From: Flavobacterium resistens | GTDB taxonomy: Bacteria > Bacteroidota > Bacteroidia > Flavobacteriales > Flavobacteriaceae | Direction of reading: 5' to 3' | NCBI RefSeq assembly: GCF_900182645.1 | Contig: NZ_FXTA01000003.1 | Coordinates: forward strand, 620,001 to 684,000 | Length of the DNA: 64,000 nt | Part shown: piece after piece, positions 36,011 through 44,951 of the stretch | Layout: each line of letters begins with the position of its first letter | Numbering within the stretch: the stretch's first letter is position 1 | The notes under the pieces: model-generated | What the model was told of the DNA's origin: nothing | The model's input: the letters and a program-made list of their open reading frames with translations, nothing else | Database searches by the model: none | Translations under genes and position numbers: made by a program

Positions 36011-37288
36011 TTAAAACTTATGTTCGTCTTTACTTATTACCAAAAATGAAAATAAAGAAATACAAGCAGCCGCTGTCAAATACAAGCCTACGTAATTCAC
36101 ACTATAAGTTGATGCCAACCAAATTGCTATCATAGGCGCAAAAGCAGCTCCTAAAATTCCCGCCAAATTAAAAGTTAAAGATGCGCCAGAATAACGAACA
36201 TTCGTAGGAAACAACTCTGATAGAAAAGTTCCCAACGGACCATAAGTAAAGCCCATTAAAGCCATTCCGATACAAGCAAAAATAGTAACCAGAGTAATAT
36301 TTCCTGAACTCAAAAAGTAAGAAAAGAAAAATCCGAAAATTGCAATCGCTATTGTGGCCAAAATAAGCATTTTGCGACGACCAATTTTATCAGCAACCAC
36401 AGCCGAAACTGGAATAAAAATGGCAAAAAACAATACCGAAAATAATTGAATTAACAATCCGTCTCTTTTAACAATTCCTAAATCTGAAGTTGCCCAGCTC
36501 AAAGTAAAAACAGTCATCAGATAAAAAACCAAAAAAGTTGTAATAGCGCAAAATGTTCCAAAAATCAATTGATTTTTATACGATTTAACCAAAGTCAAAA
36601 ATGGAACTTTTACTTCCTCATGCTCTTTTTTTGAATTTTCAAATGAAGGAGTTTCACTAATTTTTGTTCTGATATAAAACCCAACAACAACTAAAAGTGA
36701 ACTAGCAATAAACGGAATTCTCCATCCATAATCCATAAAATCTTCATTGCTCATTGAATCAGTCAACAATAAAAAAGTACCGCCTGAAAGCAGCAATCCA
36801 ATTGGAGCGCCTAATTGCGGAAACATTCCATACCACGCTCGTTTATTTGGTGGCGCATTTTCAATTGCCAACAAAACTGCTCCTCCCCACTCTCCGCCTA
36901 AACCAACACCTTGTCCGAAACGACATAACATCAATAATAAAGGAGCTGCAATACCAATACTGGCATGACTTGGCAAAAATCCAATTGCAACCGTAGAAAT
37001 TCCCATAGTTAATAACGCTGCAACTAAAGTAAATTTACGTCCAATTTTATCTCCATAATGTCCAAAAAAAGCAGAACCTAAAGGGCGCGATAAAAAGGCG
37101 ATTGAAAAAGTTGCTAAGGACTGCAGAGTCGCCATTGTTGAATCGGCACTAGGGAAAAATAATTGCGGAAAAACCAATACTGCAGCATTGGCATAAATAT
37201 AAAAATCAAAAAATTCAATTGTGGTGCCTATAAGGCTTCCAAAAAGAACATGTTTTAGAGAGTTTTTCTGATCAGGGCTAGTTTTCAT
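36011..37288 (-). CDS. MFS transporter, MHS (metabolite:H+ symporter) type
   Basis: 425 residues, about 12 membrane segments. Signature of the MHS family (ShiA/ProP-like): GTTIEFFDFYIYANAAVLVFP start, SRPLGSAFFGHYGDKIGRK in loop 2-3, GGEWGGAVLLAIENAPPNKR in the fourth segment. Members carry organic acids or osmolytes with protons; substrate not readable here. Apparently a single-gene unit with a -7 box at 37318-37325 (minus strand TATTTTTG) and the terminator 35959-35991. Confidence 0.88.
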   Translation of the reverse strand: MKTSPDQKNSLKHVLFGSLIGTTIEFFDFYIYANAAVLVFPQLFFPSADSTMATLQSLATFSIAFLSRPLGSAFFGHYGDKIGRKFTLVAALLTMGISTVAIGFLPSHASIGIAAPLLLMLCRFGQGVGLGGEWGGAVLLAIENAPPNKRAWYGMFPQLGAPIGLLLSGGTFLLLTDSMSNEDFMDYGWRIPFIASSLLVVVGFYIRTKISETPSFENSKKEHEEVKVPFLTLVKSYKNQLIFGTFCAITTFLVFYLMTVFTLSWATSDLGIVKRDGLLIQLFSVLFFAIFIPVSAVVADKIGRRKMLILATIAIAIFGFFFSYFLSSGNITLVTIFACIGMALMGFTYGPLGTFLSELFPTNVRYSGASLTFNLAGILGAAFAPMIAIWLASTYSVNYVGLYLTAAACISLFSFLVISKDEHKF

Positions 37289-37317
37289 GTAAAATAGATA
37301 TAACTTTTTTTTGATTA

Positions 37318-37325
37318 CAAAAATA
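37318..37325 (-). promoter_or_regulatory. -7 box of the MHS transporter
   Basis: Reads TATTTTTG on the minus strand, 30 bases before the start codon. Fits TAnnTTTG; -33 box not clear. Confidence 0.4.
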
Positions 37326-37561
37326 TAGTTTCATTATTAATAATTCATGTTTAGCCAAAATAGTTTTAAAACAACAATTACTTTTTAACAAATTTAATGT
37401 GTTTTATGTTTTATAGATTTTCATTTAAGCCAAAATTAAAAACTTGATTTTATGATCTTTAATAATCGTTAACAAAAAATCAAATCATAAGCAATCGTTA
37501 AAAACGTTTTTAACTGTATATTTTCATTAAATTTACAGCTATCAAAAATAAATCTAAAATT

Positions 37562-39151
37562 ATGCCTACCGACTGTATCAGCTATCAAAATTCAGGATAT
37601 TTCTCTACCTTGATACAAGATTATTTAGATCAAAAACCAGCACTGCAATCTTTATATAATAATTTTCCAACATTGGAGAATTTCGAAAAACAAATCCAGG
37701 AAAAACAATCCAATTTTGATAACAACAACCGAATTCCTTTGGTTGAAACGCTAAAAAAACAATATCAAAATAGTGAGATTTCAGATTTAACTAAACAAAA
37801 TATTGAGCTTTTAACATTAGAAAATACTTTTACAATTACAACTGGCCACCAATTAAATTTGTTTAGCGGTCCTTTGTATTTTTTATATAAAATCATTTCG
37901 ACAATTAATTTGACCAAAGAATTAAAGTCAAAGTATCCATCGAATAATTTTGTTCCAATTTATTGGATGGCGACCGAAGACCATGATTTTGAAGAAATCA
38001 ATTACTTTAATTTTAAAGGAAAAAAATTCAGATGGAACAAAGAAAGCACTGGTCCGGTTGGCCGACTTTCGACTGAAGGTTTAGCCGAATTTTTCGAAAT
38101 TTATTCCTTAGAATTAGGATCAAATACAAACGCAAATATTTTAAAAAAGCTTTTTGAAGATGCTTATTTAAAACATGATAATCTAGCGGATGCAACGCGT
38201 TTTTTAGCCAACAGTCTGTTCGCAAATTACGGATTAGTGATTTTAGATGCTGACAATGCCAATTTAAAACATGCTTTTATTCCATTTGCAAAAGAAGAGT
38301 TAGAGAAAAACACTTCTTATAAAGCTGTTCAAAAAACAATTGAAACTTTAAAAGATTATACGGTTCAGGTAAATCCCCGTGAAATTAATTTATTTTATAT
38401 CGAAGATAATTTGCGTGAAAGAATCATTTTTGAAAACGATAAATATCACGTTAACAATACCAAAATATCATTTTCTAAAGATGAAATCTTCACATTATTA
38501 GAAAGCAATCCAGAGAAATTCAGCCCAAATGTAATTATGCGTCCGCTATATCAAGAAATTATTCTTCCTAATTTATGTTACATTGGCGGAGGCGGAGAAA
38601 TTGCGTATTGGCTGGAATTGAAATCTTTTTTTGATGCTGTAAATATTACTTTTCCAATAATTTTAATACGTAATTCAGTTCTTCTTTCTACAGAAAAACA
38701 AGCTAAAAAAGCCGATAATTTAGGTTTAACCTGGAAAGATTTATTTACAAAACAGGAAAATCTAGTAAATGCGATTACACACAAAATTTCAGCTTTCCCA
38801 ATTGATTTAGCACCTCAAAAAGAATTGCTGAAAACACAATTTGAATATCTTTACAATCTAGCCAATCAAACTGATAAATCATTTTCCGGTGCCGTGAAAG
38901 CTCAGGAAGTAAAACAGACAAAAGGTTTAGAGAATTTAGAAAAACGTTTATTAAAAGCACAAAAAAGAAAATTAAGCGATCAATTAGAACGAGTAATCGA
39001 CTTGCAATGTGAATTGTTCCCAAACAACAGTTTACAGGAACGTCAAAGCAATTTTTCTGAATTTTATCTGGAAAAAGGCGAACAGTTAATTCCGCTTTTA
39101 ATCCAAAAACTAAAACCATTAGAAATGAATTTTAATATTATAACAATTTAA
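37562..39151 (+). CDS. bshC: bacillithiol biosynthesis cysteine-adding enzyme BshC
   Basis: 529 residues, cytoplasmic, usual length for BshC (YllA). Family blocks: TITTGHQLNLFSGPLYFLYK, VPIYWMATEDHDFEEI with the HxxE-like nucleotide-binding segment, and VIMRPLYQE and GGGGEIAYWLELK. The C-terminal part is a coiled coil (about 430-500). BshC adds cysteine to glucosaminyl-malate, the last step of bacillithiol synthesis. bshA and bshB are not in the window. A 273-base divergent gap separates it from the transporter. Confidence 0.93.
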   Translation: MPTDCISYQNSGYFSTLIQDYLDQKPALQSLYNNFPTLENFEKQIQEKQSNFDNNNRIPLVETLKKQYQNSEISDLTKQNIELLTLENTFTITTGHQLNLFSGPLYFLYKIISTINLTKELKSKYPSNNFVPIYWMATEDHDFEEINYFNFKGKKFRWNKESTGPVGRLSTEGLAEFFEIYSLELGSNTNANILKKLFEDAYLKHDNLADATRFLANSLFANYGLVILDADNANLKHAFIPFAKEELEKNTSYKAVQKTIETLKDYTVQVNPREINLFYIEDNLRERIIFENDKYHVNNTKISFSKDEIFTLLESNPEKFSPNVIMRPLYQEIILPNLCYIGGGGEIAYWLELKSFFDAVNITFPIILIRNSVLLSTEKQAKKADNLGLTWKDLFTKQENLVNAITHKISAFPIDLAPQKELLKTQFEYLYNLANQTDKSFSGAVKAQEVKQTKGLENLEKRLLKAQKRKLSDQLERVIDLQCELFPNNSLQERQSNFSEFYLEKGEQLIPLLIQKLKPLEMNFNIITI

Positions 39152-39269
39152 AAAACAATAAAATAATAATTCTTGAGAGCCAAATAACCACCTATCTTCT
39201 CAAAATTATTATCCAATAAACCAAATAGCGATTTTTAAAATTATTAACTAACCTATTTACCCTAAACCA

Positions 39270-40541
39270 ATGGTAAAAGAACGCTTAATTTCGCTAGATG
39301 TCTTTCGCGGACTCACTATTTTATTAATGACAATTGTCAACAATCCCGGAGACTGGGGCAATGTTTATCCGCCGTTACTACACGCCGAATGGAACGGTTG
39401 CACGCCAACCGACTTAGTTTTTCCATTTTTTGTATTTATTATGGGAGTTGCCATACCACTTGCAATGCCTGATAAAATCTACGACAACACCACATTCAAT
39501 AAAATTCTCATTCGTTCCTTAAGAATGTTCTGCCTTGGAATCTTCTTTAATTTTTTTGGAAAAATTCAGCTATTTGGACTTGAAGGAATTCCCCTTTTGA
39601 TTGGCCGTTTAGCCATCACTATTGCTGTTGGATATGCTTTAATGGGAAGTTTTAGTTCAAAAGTTAAAAACATTTTAGCATTTTCAATTCTGATTATTTA
39701 CTTCTTTCTGGCTTATAGTGGTATTGAAGCTTATCAAGATGTCAGACTTCCTGGAGTTTTACAACGAATCGCAATTGTCTATTTTGTAGTTTCTCTTCTA
39801 TATTTAAAAACTTCTCAAAAAACGCAAATTATTACCGGAATAGTTTTGTTACTCGGATATTGGGCATTAATGACACTAATTCCAGTTCCCGGAATTGGAG
39901 AAGCAAATCTCGATAAGGGAACAAATCTCTCTGCGTGGCTAGATGGCGTTTTATTAAAAGGACACATGTACCGAGGCACCGTAACTTGGGATCCTGAAGG
40001 AATTTTAAGTACCCTTCCGTCAATTGTAAACGGAATTATAGGATTGTTGATCGGGAAAATTCTGCAATTAGATACAACCAAAATTCAAAAAGCCCAAAAA
40101 ATGGGTATTGTAGGAACCACGCTTATATTTTTCGGTTTGCTTTGGGATGTTATTTTCCCAATAAATAAATCAATCTGGACCAGCAGTTATGTTTTATATA
40201 CAACAGGACTGGCGACAGTATTTTTAACCATTTTATATTTAATAATCGACATTAAAGATTATAAAAAAGGATTTAAACTGTTTTTAATCTGGGGAGTAAA
40301 TCCAATGATTGTATTTTTTACATCACAGATTATTCCGCAAGCTTTAGTAATGATTGAATTCCAAAATCCGCATGCTCCTTCAGAAAAAATCAACTTATTA
40401 AATTATCTGTATAGCTTCTGGATTGCACCATTTTTTAATAATCCAATGACAGCTTCATTAGCTGGAGCATTAGTTTATGTAGGCATTTGGACATTTATCT
40501 TATGGATATTCTACAGAAATAAATTAATATTTAAAGTATAA
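39270..40541 (+). CDS. HGSNAT-like membrane acyltransferase (DUF5009/DUF1624), copy 1
   Basis: 423 residues with about 10-11 hydrophobic segments. The N-terminal block SLDVFRGLTILLMTIVNNPG, HAEWNGCTPTDLVFPFFVFIMG and LPGVLQRIAI are those of the heparan-alpha-glucosaminide N-acetyltransferase-type (DUF1624/DUF5009) family. Bacterial members are thought to acetylate glycans across the membrane, but few are tested. A second paralogue lies at 53945-55135. Located 118 bases after bshC on the same strand; a weak hairpin in between may separate them. Confidence 0.8.
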   Translation: MVKERLISLDVFRGLTILLMTIVNNPGDWGNVYPPLLHAEWNGCTPTDLVFPFFVFIMGVAIPLAMPDKIYDNTTFNKILIRSLRMFCLGIFFNFFGKIQLFGLEGIPLLIGRLAITIAVGYALMGSFSSKVKNILAFSILIIYFFLAYSGIEAYQDVRLPGVLQRIAIVYFVVSLLYLKTSQKTQIITGIVLLLGYWALMTLIPVPGIGEANLDKGTNLSAWLDGVLLKGHMYRGTVTWDPEGILSTLPSIVNGIIGLLIGKILQLDTTKIQKAQKMGIVGTTLIFFGLLWDVIFPINKSIWTSSYVLYTTGLATVFLTILYLIIDIKDYKKGFKLFLIWGVNPMIVFFTSQIIPQALVMIEFQNPHAPSEKINLLNYLYSFWIAPFFNNPMTASLAGALVYVGIWTFILWIFYRNKLIFKV

Positions 40542-40560
40542 TTTTCCTTATCAAATTATC

Positions 40561-40586
40561 AAGAGGTGGACAGTTGTCTGCCTCTT
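40561..40586 (+). terminator. terminator after HGSNAT-like gene 1
   Basis: AAGAGG-(2)-GACA / TGTC-(2)-CCTCTT hairpin followed by a run of T, 19 bases past the stop. Confidence 0.7.
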
Positions 40587-40686
40587 TTTTTATGGCAATA
40601 TTCATAATTGAGACTTTTCTTAATCAAAACATCATTCTAACCTATTTAAATTATGAATTTATTAAAATCAATTCGCAAAAAAAGTC

Positions 40687-40694
40687 TACTTTTG
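40687..40694 (+). promoter_or_regulatory. -7 box of ndk
   Basis: TACTTTTG followed by CA, 25 bases before the ndk ATG; a good fit to TAnnTTTG. Confidence 0.5.
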
Positions 40695-40719
40695 CACAAA
40701 ATTAAAAATAAGCAATAAA

Positions 40720-41139
40720 ATGGCAACAAATAGAACTTTTACAATGATTAAACCAGATGCTGTTGCAAACGGACACATCGGGAATATCTTAGCAATGATT
40801 ACTAATGGAGGTTTCAAAATCGTTTCATTAAAATTAACTCAATTAACTGTAGCTGATGCTCAAGCATTTTACGCAGTTCACGCAGAAAGACCTTTCTACG
40901 GAGAATTAGTTGAATTTATGTCACGCGGACCAATTGTTGCCGCAATTTTAGAAAAAGACAACGCAGTAGAAGATTTCAGAACTTTAATTGGAGCTACAAA
41001 CCCAGCTGAAGCTGCTGAAGGAACTATTCGTAAAGCATACGCTACTTCTATCGGAGAAAATGCAGTTCACGGTTCTGACAGCGATGAAAACGCTGCAATC
41101 GAAGGTGCATTCCACTTTGCTGGAAGAGAGCAATTCTAA
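40720..41139 (+). CDS. ndk: nucleoside diphosphate kinase
   Basis: 139 residues, cytoplasmic. The start [17 protein letters not shown] and the active-site NAVHGSDS with phospho-His117 identify Ndk, which moves phosphate from ATP to other nucleoside diphosphates. Length is normal. Single gene with own promoter box and a strong terminator. Confidence 0.98.
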   Translation: MATNRTFTMIKPDAVANGHIGNILAMITNGGFKIVSLKLTQLTVADAQAFYAVHAERPFYGELVEFMSRGPIVAAILEKDNAVEDFRTLIGATNPAEAAEGTIRKAYATSIGENAVHGSDSDENAAIEGAFHFAGREQF

Positions 41140-41194
41140 TAATTTTAGATTGTAGAGTTAAAATTTCAGATTACTGAACTTAACGATCACAAAT

Positions 41195-41230
41195 AAAAAA
41201 ATCCATTCGCCATGGCGAATGGATTTTTTT
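41195..41230. terminator. bidirectional terminator after ndk
   Basis: Perfect 36-base palindrome centred on CCATGG (AAAAAAATCC... ATTCGCCATGGCGAAT ...GGATTTTTTT). A-run on one side and T-run on the other serve ndk and the convergent DUF721 gene. Confidence 0.92.
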
Positions 41231-41237
41231 TATACTG

Positions 41238-41299
41238 TAAAATCTAAAATCTAAAATCTAAAATCTAAAATCTAAAATCTAAAATCTAAAATCTAAAAT
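41238..41299. repeat. TAAAATC heptamer tandem array
   Basis: Eight perfect copies of TAAAATC from 41238 to 41293 and a ninth partial copy to 41299. The array abuts the stop codon (41299-41301) of the DUF721 gene. Such arrays can change length by slippage. Confidence 0.95.
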
Positions 41300-41598
41300 T
41301 AACGAAGTACGACATCTTTCACTACTTCACGCCCCAATTCTTCATTAATCATTTTTACGATTTTTGATTTTCCATGGCTTAATTCTTCTCTTAAAACAGC
41401 CGAACCCAATTCAACATAAAGCGTACTTCCTTTCAAAACAACATTTCTCGTGTATGTTTTAACTCCATTTCCCATTAAATTTGTCCAAGCCTCTTTTACA
41501 TCAATTTGATCCATTCCAGGTTGCAATTTATTCACCTGAATAATCTGCTGCAAAACAGCTCCAATCGTACTTTCGTTATTTAGTCTTTTCGCCATCAT
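41299..41598 (-). CDS. DUF721 (DciA-like) protein
   Basis: 99 residues, cytoplasmic. Core GMDQIDVKEAWTNLMGN, TLYVELGSAVLREELSHGK and the end KMINEELGREVVKDVVLR match DUF721. Related DciA proteins load the replicative helicase; whether this short form does so is not shown. It overlaps the upstream lipoprotein gene by 23 bases, so they are co-translated. The heptamer array stands right behind its stop. Confidence 0.85.
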   Translation of the reverse strand: MMAKRLNNESTIGAVLQQIIQVNKLQPGMDQIDVKEAWTNLMGNGVKTYTRNVVLKGSTLYVELGSAVLREELSHGKSKIVKMINEELGREVVKDVVLR

Positions 41599-42016
41599 TC
41601 AAAATATTAATTGGTTCCGCTTTTTTATAATGATATTCTTTGTTCTGATCATTTTTAACTACAAATTCTTTATCAGAAATTGAAATTAATTCCTCGCTCC
41701 ATTTGGCATAACTCGTTTTATAATCCAAAAATGTGCCTTTATCCGTAAACCTAACCGATACATTTTCAAAAGTATTTGTTGTCAAAAAAGTCCCATCAAG
41801 TTGCGCCATCACTTTTGTCCTTTTTCCTTTGGTCCCTTTAATTTCAAAAAAATCAAAATTCTCATTCATTCCGTACGCCTTCTCTTCTCCTTTATCAAAA
41901 ACCACTTTTTCAATTTCCCAATATCCATTCAGTTTTGCAATATCTGCGGGTTTTATTTCTTGTTTGCAGCTCACAAACAAAAGTGATAAAACCAAAATCA
42001 TAAAAGTGTTTTTCAT
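41576..42016 (-). CDS. small lipocalin-like lipoprotein
   Basis: 146 residues from ATG 42016; the frame is open further upstream but that part lies in a dispersed repeat and lacks a signal sequence. MKNTFMILVLSLLFVSCKQE is a lipoprotein signal. The rest has the alternating strands GYWEIEKVVFD, FFEIKGTKG, NVSVRFTDKG and KEFVVKNDQNKEYHY of a lipocalin-like barrel. Family not known; function not assigned. Precedes and overlaps the DUF721 gene. Confidence 0.75.
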   Translation of the reverse strand: MKNTFMILVLSLLFVSCKQEIKPADIAKLNGYWEIEKVVFDKGEEKAYGMNENFDFFEIKGTKGKRTKVMAQLDGTFLTTNTFENVSVRFTDKGTFLDYKTSYAKWSEELISISDKEFVVKNDQNKEYHYKKAEPINILNDGEKTK

Positions 42017-42038
42017 AATAAATATAATATTAATAAGA

Positions 42039-42112
42039 AGCTGATACCTGCTGTCCGCTGTATCTTTTGCGCCGAACCCCGGCACAAAAGGATGTCGCTC
42101 CCATCAGGGCTA
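42039..42112 (-). repeat. interspersed hairpin repeat (AGCCCTGAT family), copy 2
   Basis: On the minus strand: CTAGCCCTGATGGG, then ATCCTTTTG, hairpin GCC...GGC, CAAAAGAT, GCGG, AGCAGG and AGCTT. The order and blocks match the element at 6076-6157, though the loop differs. It lies between divergent genes. Confidence 0.7.
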
Positions 42113-42247
42113 GGGCTCCCGTTTTCAAAAGAAAATTTAGCGAACTACAAAGTTAAACTTATAAATTTCAAAAGAAATAAAAAATTGCAAAACCCATTAA
42201 ACTATTTTATATATTTTTGGTCAAACCCCAAACTAAAACCAAAAAAC

Positions 42248-43312
42248 ATGACTAAAACCTTTTGTACCATCCTGACAATCTTATTGTTTGCAAGTTGCAG
42301 CAAAGATTCTACTGAACCAGAAACAACTCCTTCAGAAAGTATGTATTTCCCGCCAATAACAGGAAATACTTGGGAAACGAAATCAATAGCTGATTTAAAA
42401 TGGAATCAAAGTGCCGTTCAGCCTCTTTTAGATTATTTGCAGCTCAAAAACTCCAAATCATTCATAATCCTAGTTAACGGCCGAATCGTGTTAGAAAATT
42501 ACTTCAACGGACATTCAGCAACAACACCATGGTATTGGGCCAGTGCTGGAAAAACATTGACTTCAACCGTTACTGGAATTGCACAACAAGAAAATTTATT
42601 AAATATAAATGATAAAGTTTCAAAATATCTAGGCACTGGCTGGACAAGCGAAACATTAGCACAGGAAAACCTAATTACCTGCAAACATTTATTAACGATG
42701 ACATCAGGATTAGACGACAGCACAGACGATGTCGAACCTGCCAATTTAAAATACAAAGCCGATGCCGGTTCTCGATGGGCATATCACAATGTATACGTAA
42801 AGTTACAAGATGTTGTCGAAAAAGCAAGCGGACAAAAATGGGAAAGCTATTTCAACAGTAAATTAAGAGACAAAATCGGAATGAACGGTAATTGGGTTCA
42901 AATCGATGTCAACAGTGTCTATACCAGCAACACAAGAAGCATGGCGCGTTTTGGGCTTTTAATGCTAAACAAAGGAAAATGGGAAAACAACACCATTTTG
43001 AACGAAGCTTATTTCAATGAAGCCACAACAACCTCACAAAACATCAATTTAGGCTATGGCTATTTATGGTGGCTAAACGGAAAAGCTTCCTACCATTTAC
43101 CACAATCGCAACTTACTTTTCAAGGAAGCGTAATTCCGACTGGACCAAGTGATATGTTTATGGCATTGGGAAAAAACGATCAAAAAATATATGTTATTCC
43201 GAGCAAAAAAATGGTTGTAATCAGAATGGGCGATGCAGCAGATAACCAAAATCTTGCACTATCCGATTTTGACAAAACACTTTGGGAAAAAATTAATGCT
43301 TTGTATCAATAA
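42248..43312 (+). CDS. class C beta-lactamase-like serine hydrolase, lipoprotein
   Basis: 354 residues from ATG 42248, which gives the lipoprotein signal MTKTFCTILTILLFASCSK; the longer frame upstream reaches into the repeat region and is not used. Catalytic motifs: SAGK in YWASAGKTLTS (Ser and Lys) and YHNVY (Tyr-x-Asn). This is the beta-lactamase/D-aminopeptidase/esterase clan; such lipoproteins of the Bacteroidota are mostly esterases or peptidases rather than resistance enzymes. Single gene ending at a perfect hairpin. Confidence 0.87.
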   Translation: MTKTFCTILTILLFASCSKDSTEPETTPSESMYFPPITGNTWETKSIADLKWNQSAVQPLLDYLQLKNSKSFIILVNGRIVLENYFNGHSATTPWYWASAGKTLTSTVTGIAQQENLLNINDKVSKYLGTGWTSETLAQENLITCKHLLTMTSGLDDSTDDVEPANLKYKADAGSRWAYHNVYVKLQDVVEKASGQKWESYFNSKLRDKIGMNGNWVQIDVNSVYTSNTRSMARFGLLMLNKGKWENNTILNEAYFNEATTTSQNINLGYGYLWWLNGKASYHLPQSQLTFQGSVIPTGPSDMFMALGKNDQKIYVIPSKKMVVIRMGDAADNQNLALSDFDKTLWEKINALYQ

Positions 43313-43315
43313 AAA

Positions 43316-43363
43316 AGTTTTTAAATGGGAAAAGCGGTTTAAAACTTTTCCCATTTAAAAACT
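43316..43363 (+). terminator. terminator after the serine hydrolase gene
   Basis: 19-base perfect stem AGTTTTTAAATGGGAAAAG / CTTTTCCCATTTAAAAACT with a 10-base loop. It also lies past the small membrane gene on the other strand. Confidence 0.8.
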
Positions 43364-43396
43364 CATATTATTTTCAGAAAATAAAACTGAAAATAA

Positions 43397-43576
43397 TTAT
43401 CGTTTGGTTTTCATTCTTTTTAGAACTCCCATAAAAAAGAATCCTATTCCAAGAACTAATAAAATATAGTAAAAAGAAAGACTGTTATCTCTTAACACAT
43501 TCGCCAAAACAAAACAGATAACACTCGCGAAATAAAATACTACAGGCGATGCATTTTTTATAGATTCGAAACTCAT
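43397..43576 (-). CDS. small two-segment membrane protein after ftsY
   Basis: 59 residues, starting MSFESIKNASPVVFYF at ATG 43574-43576. Two hydrophobic segments (about 12-27 and 36-52), then a basic tail KRMKTKR. The start is 6 bases after the ftsY stop on the same strand, which supports translation. Family not recognised; the basic end would face the cytoplasm. A link to membrane protein insertion (FtsY) is only a guess. Confidence 0.65.
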   Translation of the reverse strand: MSFESIKNASPVVFYFASVICFVLANVLRDNSLSFYYILLVLGIGFFFMGVLKRMKTKR

Positions 43577-43582
43577 TTTTAA

Positions 43583-44536
43583 TTATTTAAAGAAACTGTC
43601 AACGAATTCATATTTATTAAAGACTTGCAAATCTTCAATTCCTTCGCCCACGCCAATATATTTTACCGGAATTTTAAATTGGTCCGAAATTCCAATTACA
43701 ACCCCGCCTTTTGCTGTTCCATCTAATTTTGTTACTGCAAGTGAAGTTACTTCAGTTGCTGCAGTAAATTGTTTTGCTTGTTCAAAAGCATTTTGACCTG
43801 TTGAACCATCTAAAACCAAAAGTACGTCGTGCGGAGCATCAGCAACAACTTTCTGCATTACACGTTTTACTTTTGTCAACTCGTTCATCAAATTGATTTT
43901 ATTGTGCAAACGGCCAGCGGTATCAATAATTACAACATCTGCATTTTGAGCTACAGCAGATTGCAAAGTATCAAACGCTACAGAAGCAGGATCACTTCCC
44001 ATATTTTGTCTTACAATTGGCACATCAACTCTGTCAGCCCAAACCTGCAATTGATCAATTGCTGCAGCGCGGAAAGTATCAGCAGCACCTAAAACAACTT
44101 TGTGACCTGCTTTCTTAAACTGATAAGCTAATTTTCCAATTGTTGTTGTTTTCCCTACTCCGTTTACTCCAACAACCATTAAAACGTAAGGTTTTTTATC
44201 TTTTGGAACTTCAAATTCAGTTGCTTCGCCAGTATTGGTTTCAGACAATAACGCTCCAATTTCATCTCTAAGAATCTGATTCAATTCGTCAGTTCCTAAA
44301 TATTTATCTTCGGCAACACGTTTTTCGATTCTCTCGATAATTTTCAAAGTTGTATTTACACCAACATCCGAAGCTACAAGAACTTCTTCCAGATTATCTA
44401 AAACATCATCATCAACTTTAGATTTTCCAGCAACGGCTTTACTTAACTTTGAGAAAAAAGTAGTTTTTGTTTTTTCAAGACCTTTGTCTAAAGTCTCTTT
44501 TTTTTCGGTAGAGAATAATTTTTTAAAAAAACTCAT
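43583..44536 (-). CDS. ftsY: signal recognition particle receptor FtsY
   Basis: 317 residues from ATG 44536 (MSFFKKLFSTEKKE); an ATG 14 codons upstream is possible but gives an unusual leader. N-terminal helical domain to about 85, then the NG GTPase domain: GVNGVGKTTTIGKL (G1), DTFRAAAIDQL, DTAGRLHNK (G3), TKLDGTAKGG (G4). Acts with Ffh/SRP in co-translational membrane targeting. Short N-terminal region, as in other Bacteroidota. It is separated from the ribosomal gene cluster by a terminator and likely has its own promoter. Confidence 0.96.
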   Translation of the reverse strand: MSFFKKLFSTEKKETLDKGLEKTKTTFFSKLSKAVAGKSKVDDDVLDNLEEVLVASDVGVNTTLKIIERIEKRVAEDKYLGTDELNQILRDEIGALLSETNTGEATEFEVPKDKKPYVLMVVGVNGVGKTTTIGKLAYQFKKAGHKVVLGAADTFRAAAIDQLQVWADRVDVPIVRQNMGSDPASVAFDTLQSAVAQNADVVIIDTAGRLHNKINLMNELTKVKRVMQKVVADAPHDVLLVLDGSTGQNAFEQAKQFTAATEVTSLAVTKLDGTAKGGVVIGISDQFKIPVKYIGVGEGIEDLQVFNKYEFVDSFFK

Positions 44537-44674
44537 TTTTTTGTAGATTTTTTGATTATTAGATTTCTTGATTTTCAAATCAGAAATCTAAATCTTTAAA
44601 GAAAGTGCAATTGTTCCTCAAAAAAGGACCAATTGTTACGATTCTCTAAATTTTTAGACAAATATAGGTAATAA

Positions 44675-44704
44675 AAAAGCTACTTCCGAATGAAAGTAGC
44701 TTTT
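44675..44704 (-). terminator. terminator of the rpmB-rpmG-DUF4295 operon
   Basis: Stem AAAAGCTACTT / AAGTAGCTTTT with an 8-base loop, 20 bases past the DUF4295 stop on the minus strand; followed by T/A-rich sequence. It separates this operon from ftsY. Confidence 0.82.
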
Positions 44705-44723
44705 CTATATAATGTAATTGTAA

Positions 44724-44876
44724 TTATTTCTTTTTCAAGAATTCATCAACTTCTTCAGGAGCCATAATAGATTCTACGAATGTATATGCACCAGTTTTAG
44801 GAGATTTTACCATTTTGATGGCTTTTGATAATCTCTTAGAAGATGTTTGTAACGATGCTACGGTTTTCTTTGCCAT
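44724..44876 (-). CDS. DUF4295 small basic protein
   Basis: 50 residues (MAKKTVASLQTSSKRLSK ... PEEVDEFLKKK), start at 44876. Highly basic at the N-terminus. The sequence and the place behind rpmG match the DUF4295 family of Bacteroidota, thought to be ribosome-linked from context alone. Too short for most automatic calls. Gap to rpmG is 75 bases. Confidence 0.85.
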   Translation of the reverse strand: MAKKTVASLQTSSKRLSKAIKMVKSPKTGAYTFVESIMAPEEVDEFLKKK

Positions 44877-44951
44877 GATTCAAATGTTATTTGAAGCTTT
44901 TATAAAACTCTCATGGCTAAACCATTCGAGATTTACAAAAATCTCTAATTA

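Noticed and set aside
41238..41299. The TAAAATC array as a CRISPR array
   Set aside because: Units are 7 bases with no spacers and no cas genes are near.
42092..42247. Upstream start for the serine hydrolase
   Set aside because: The extra residues lie in repeat-derived sequence and would bury the lipoprotein signal.
42248..43312. Resistance beta-lactamase
   Set aside because: It is a lipoprotein of the broad class C clan with only Ser/Lys and Tyr-x-Asn motifs; nothing points to antibiotic hydrolysis.
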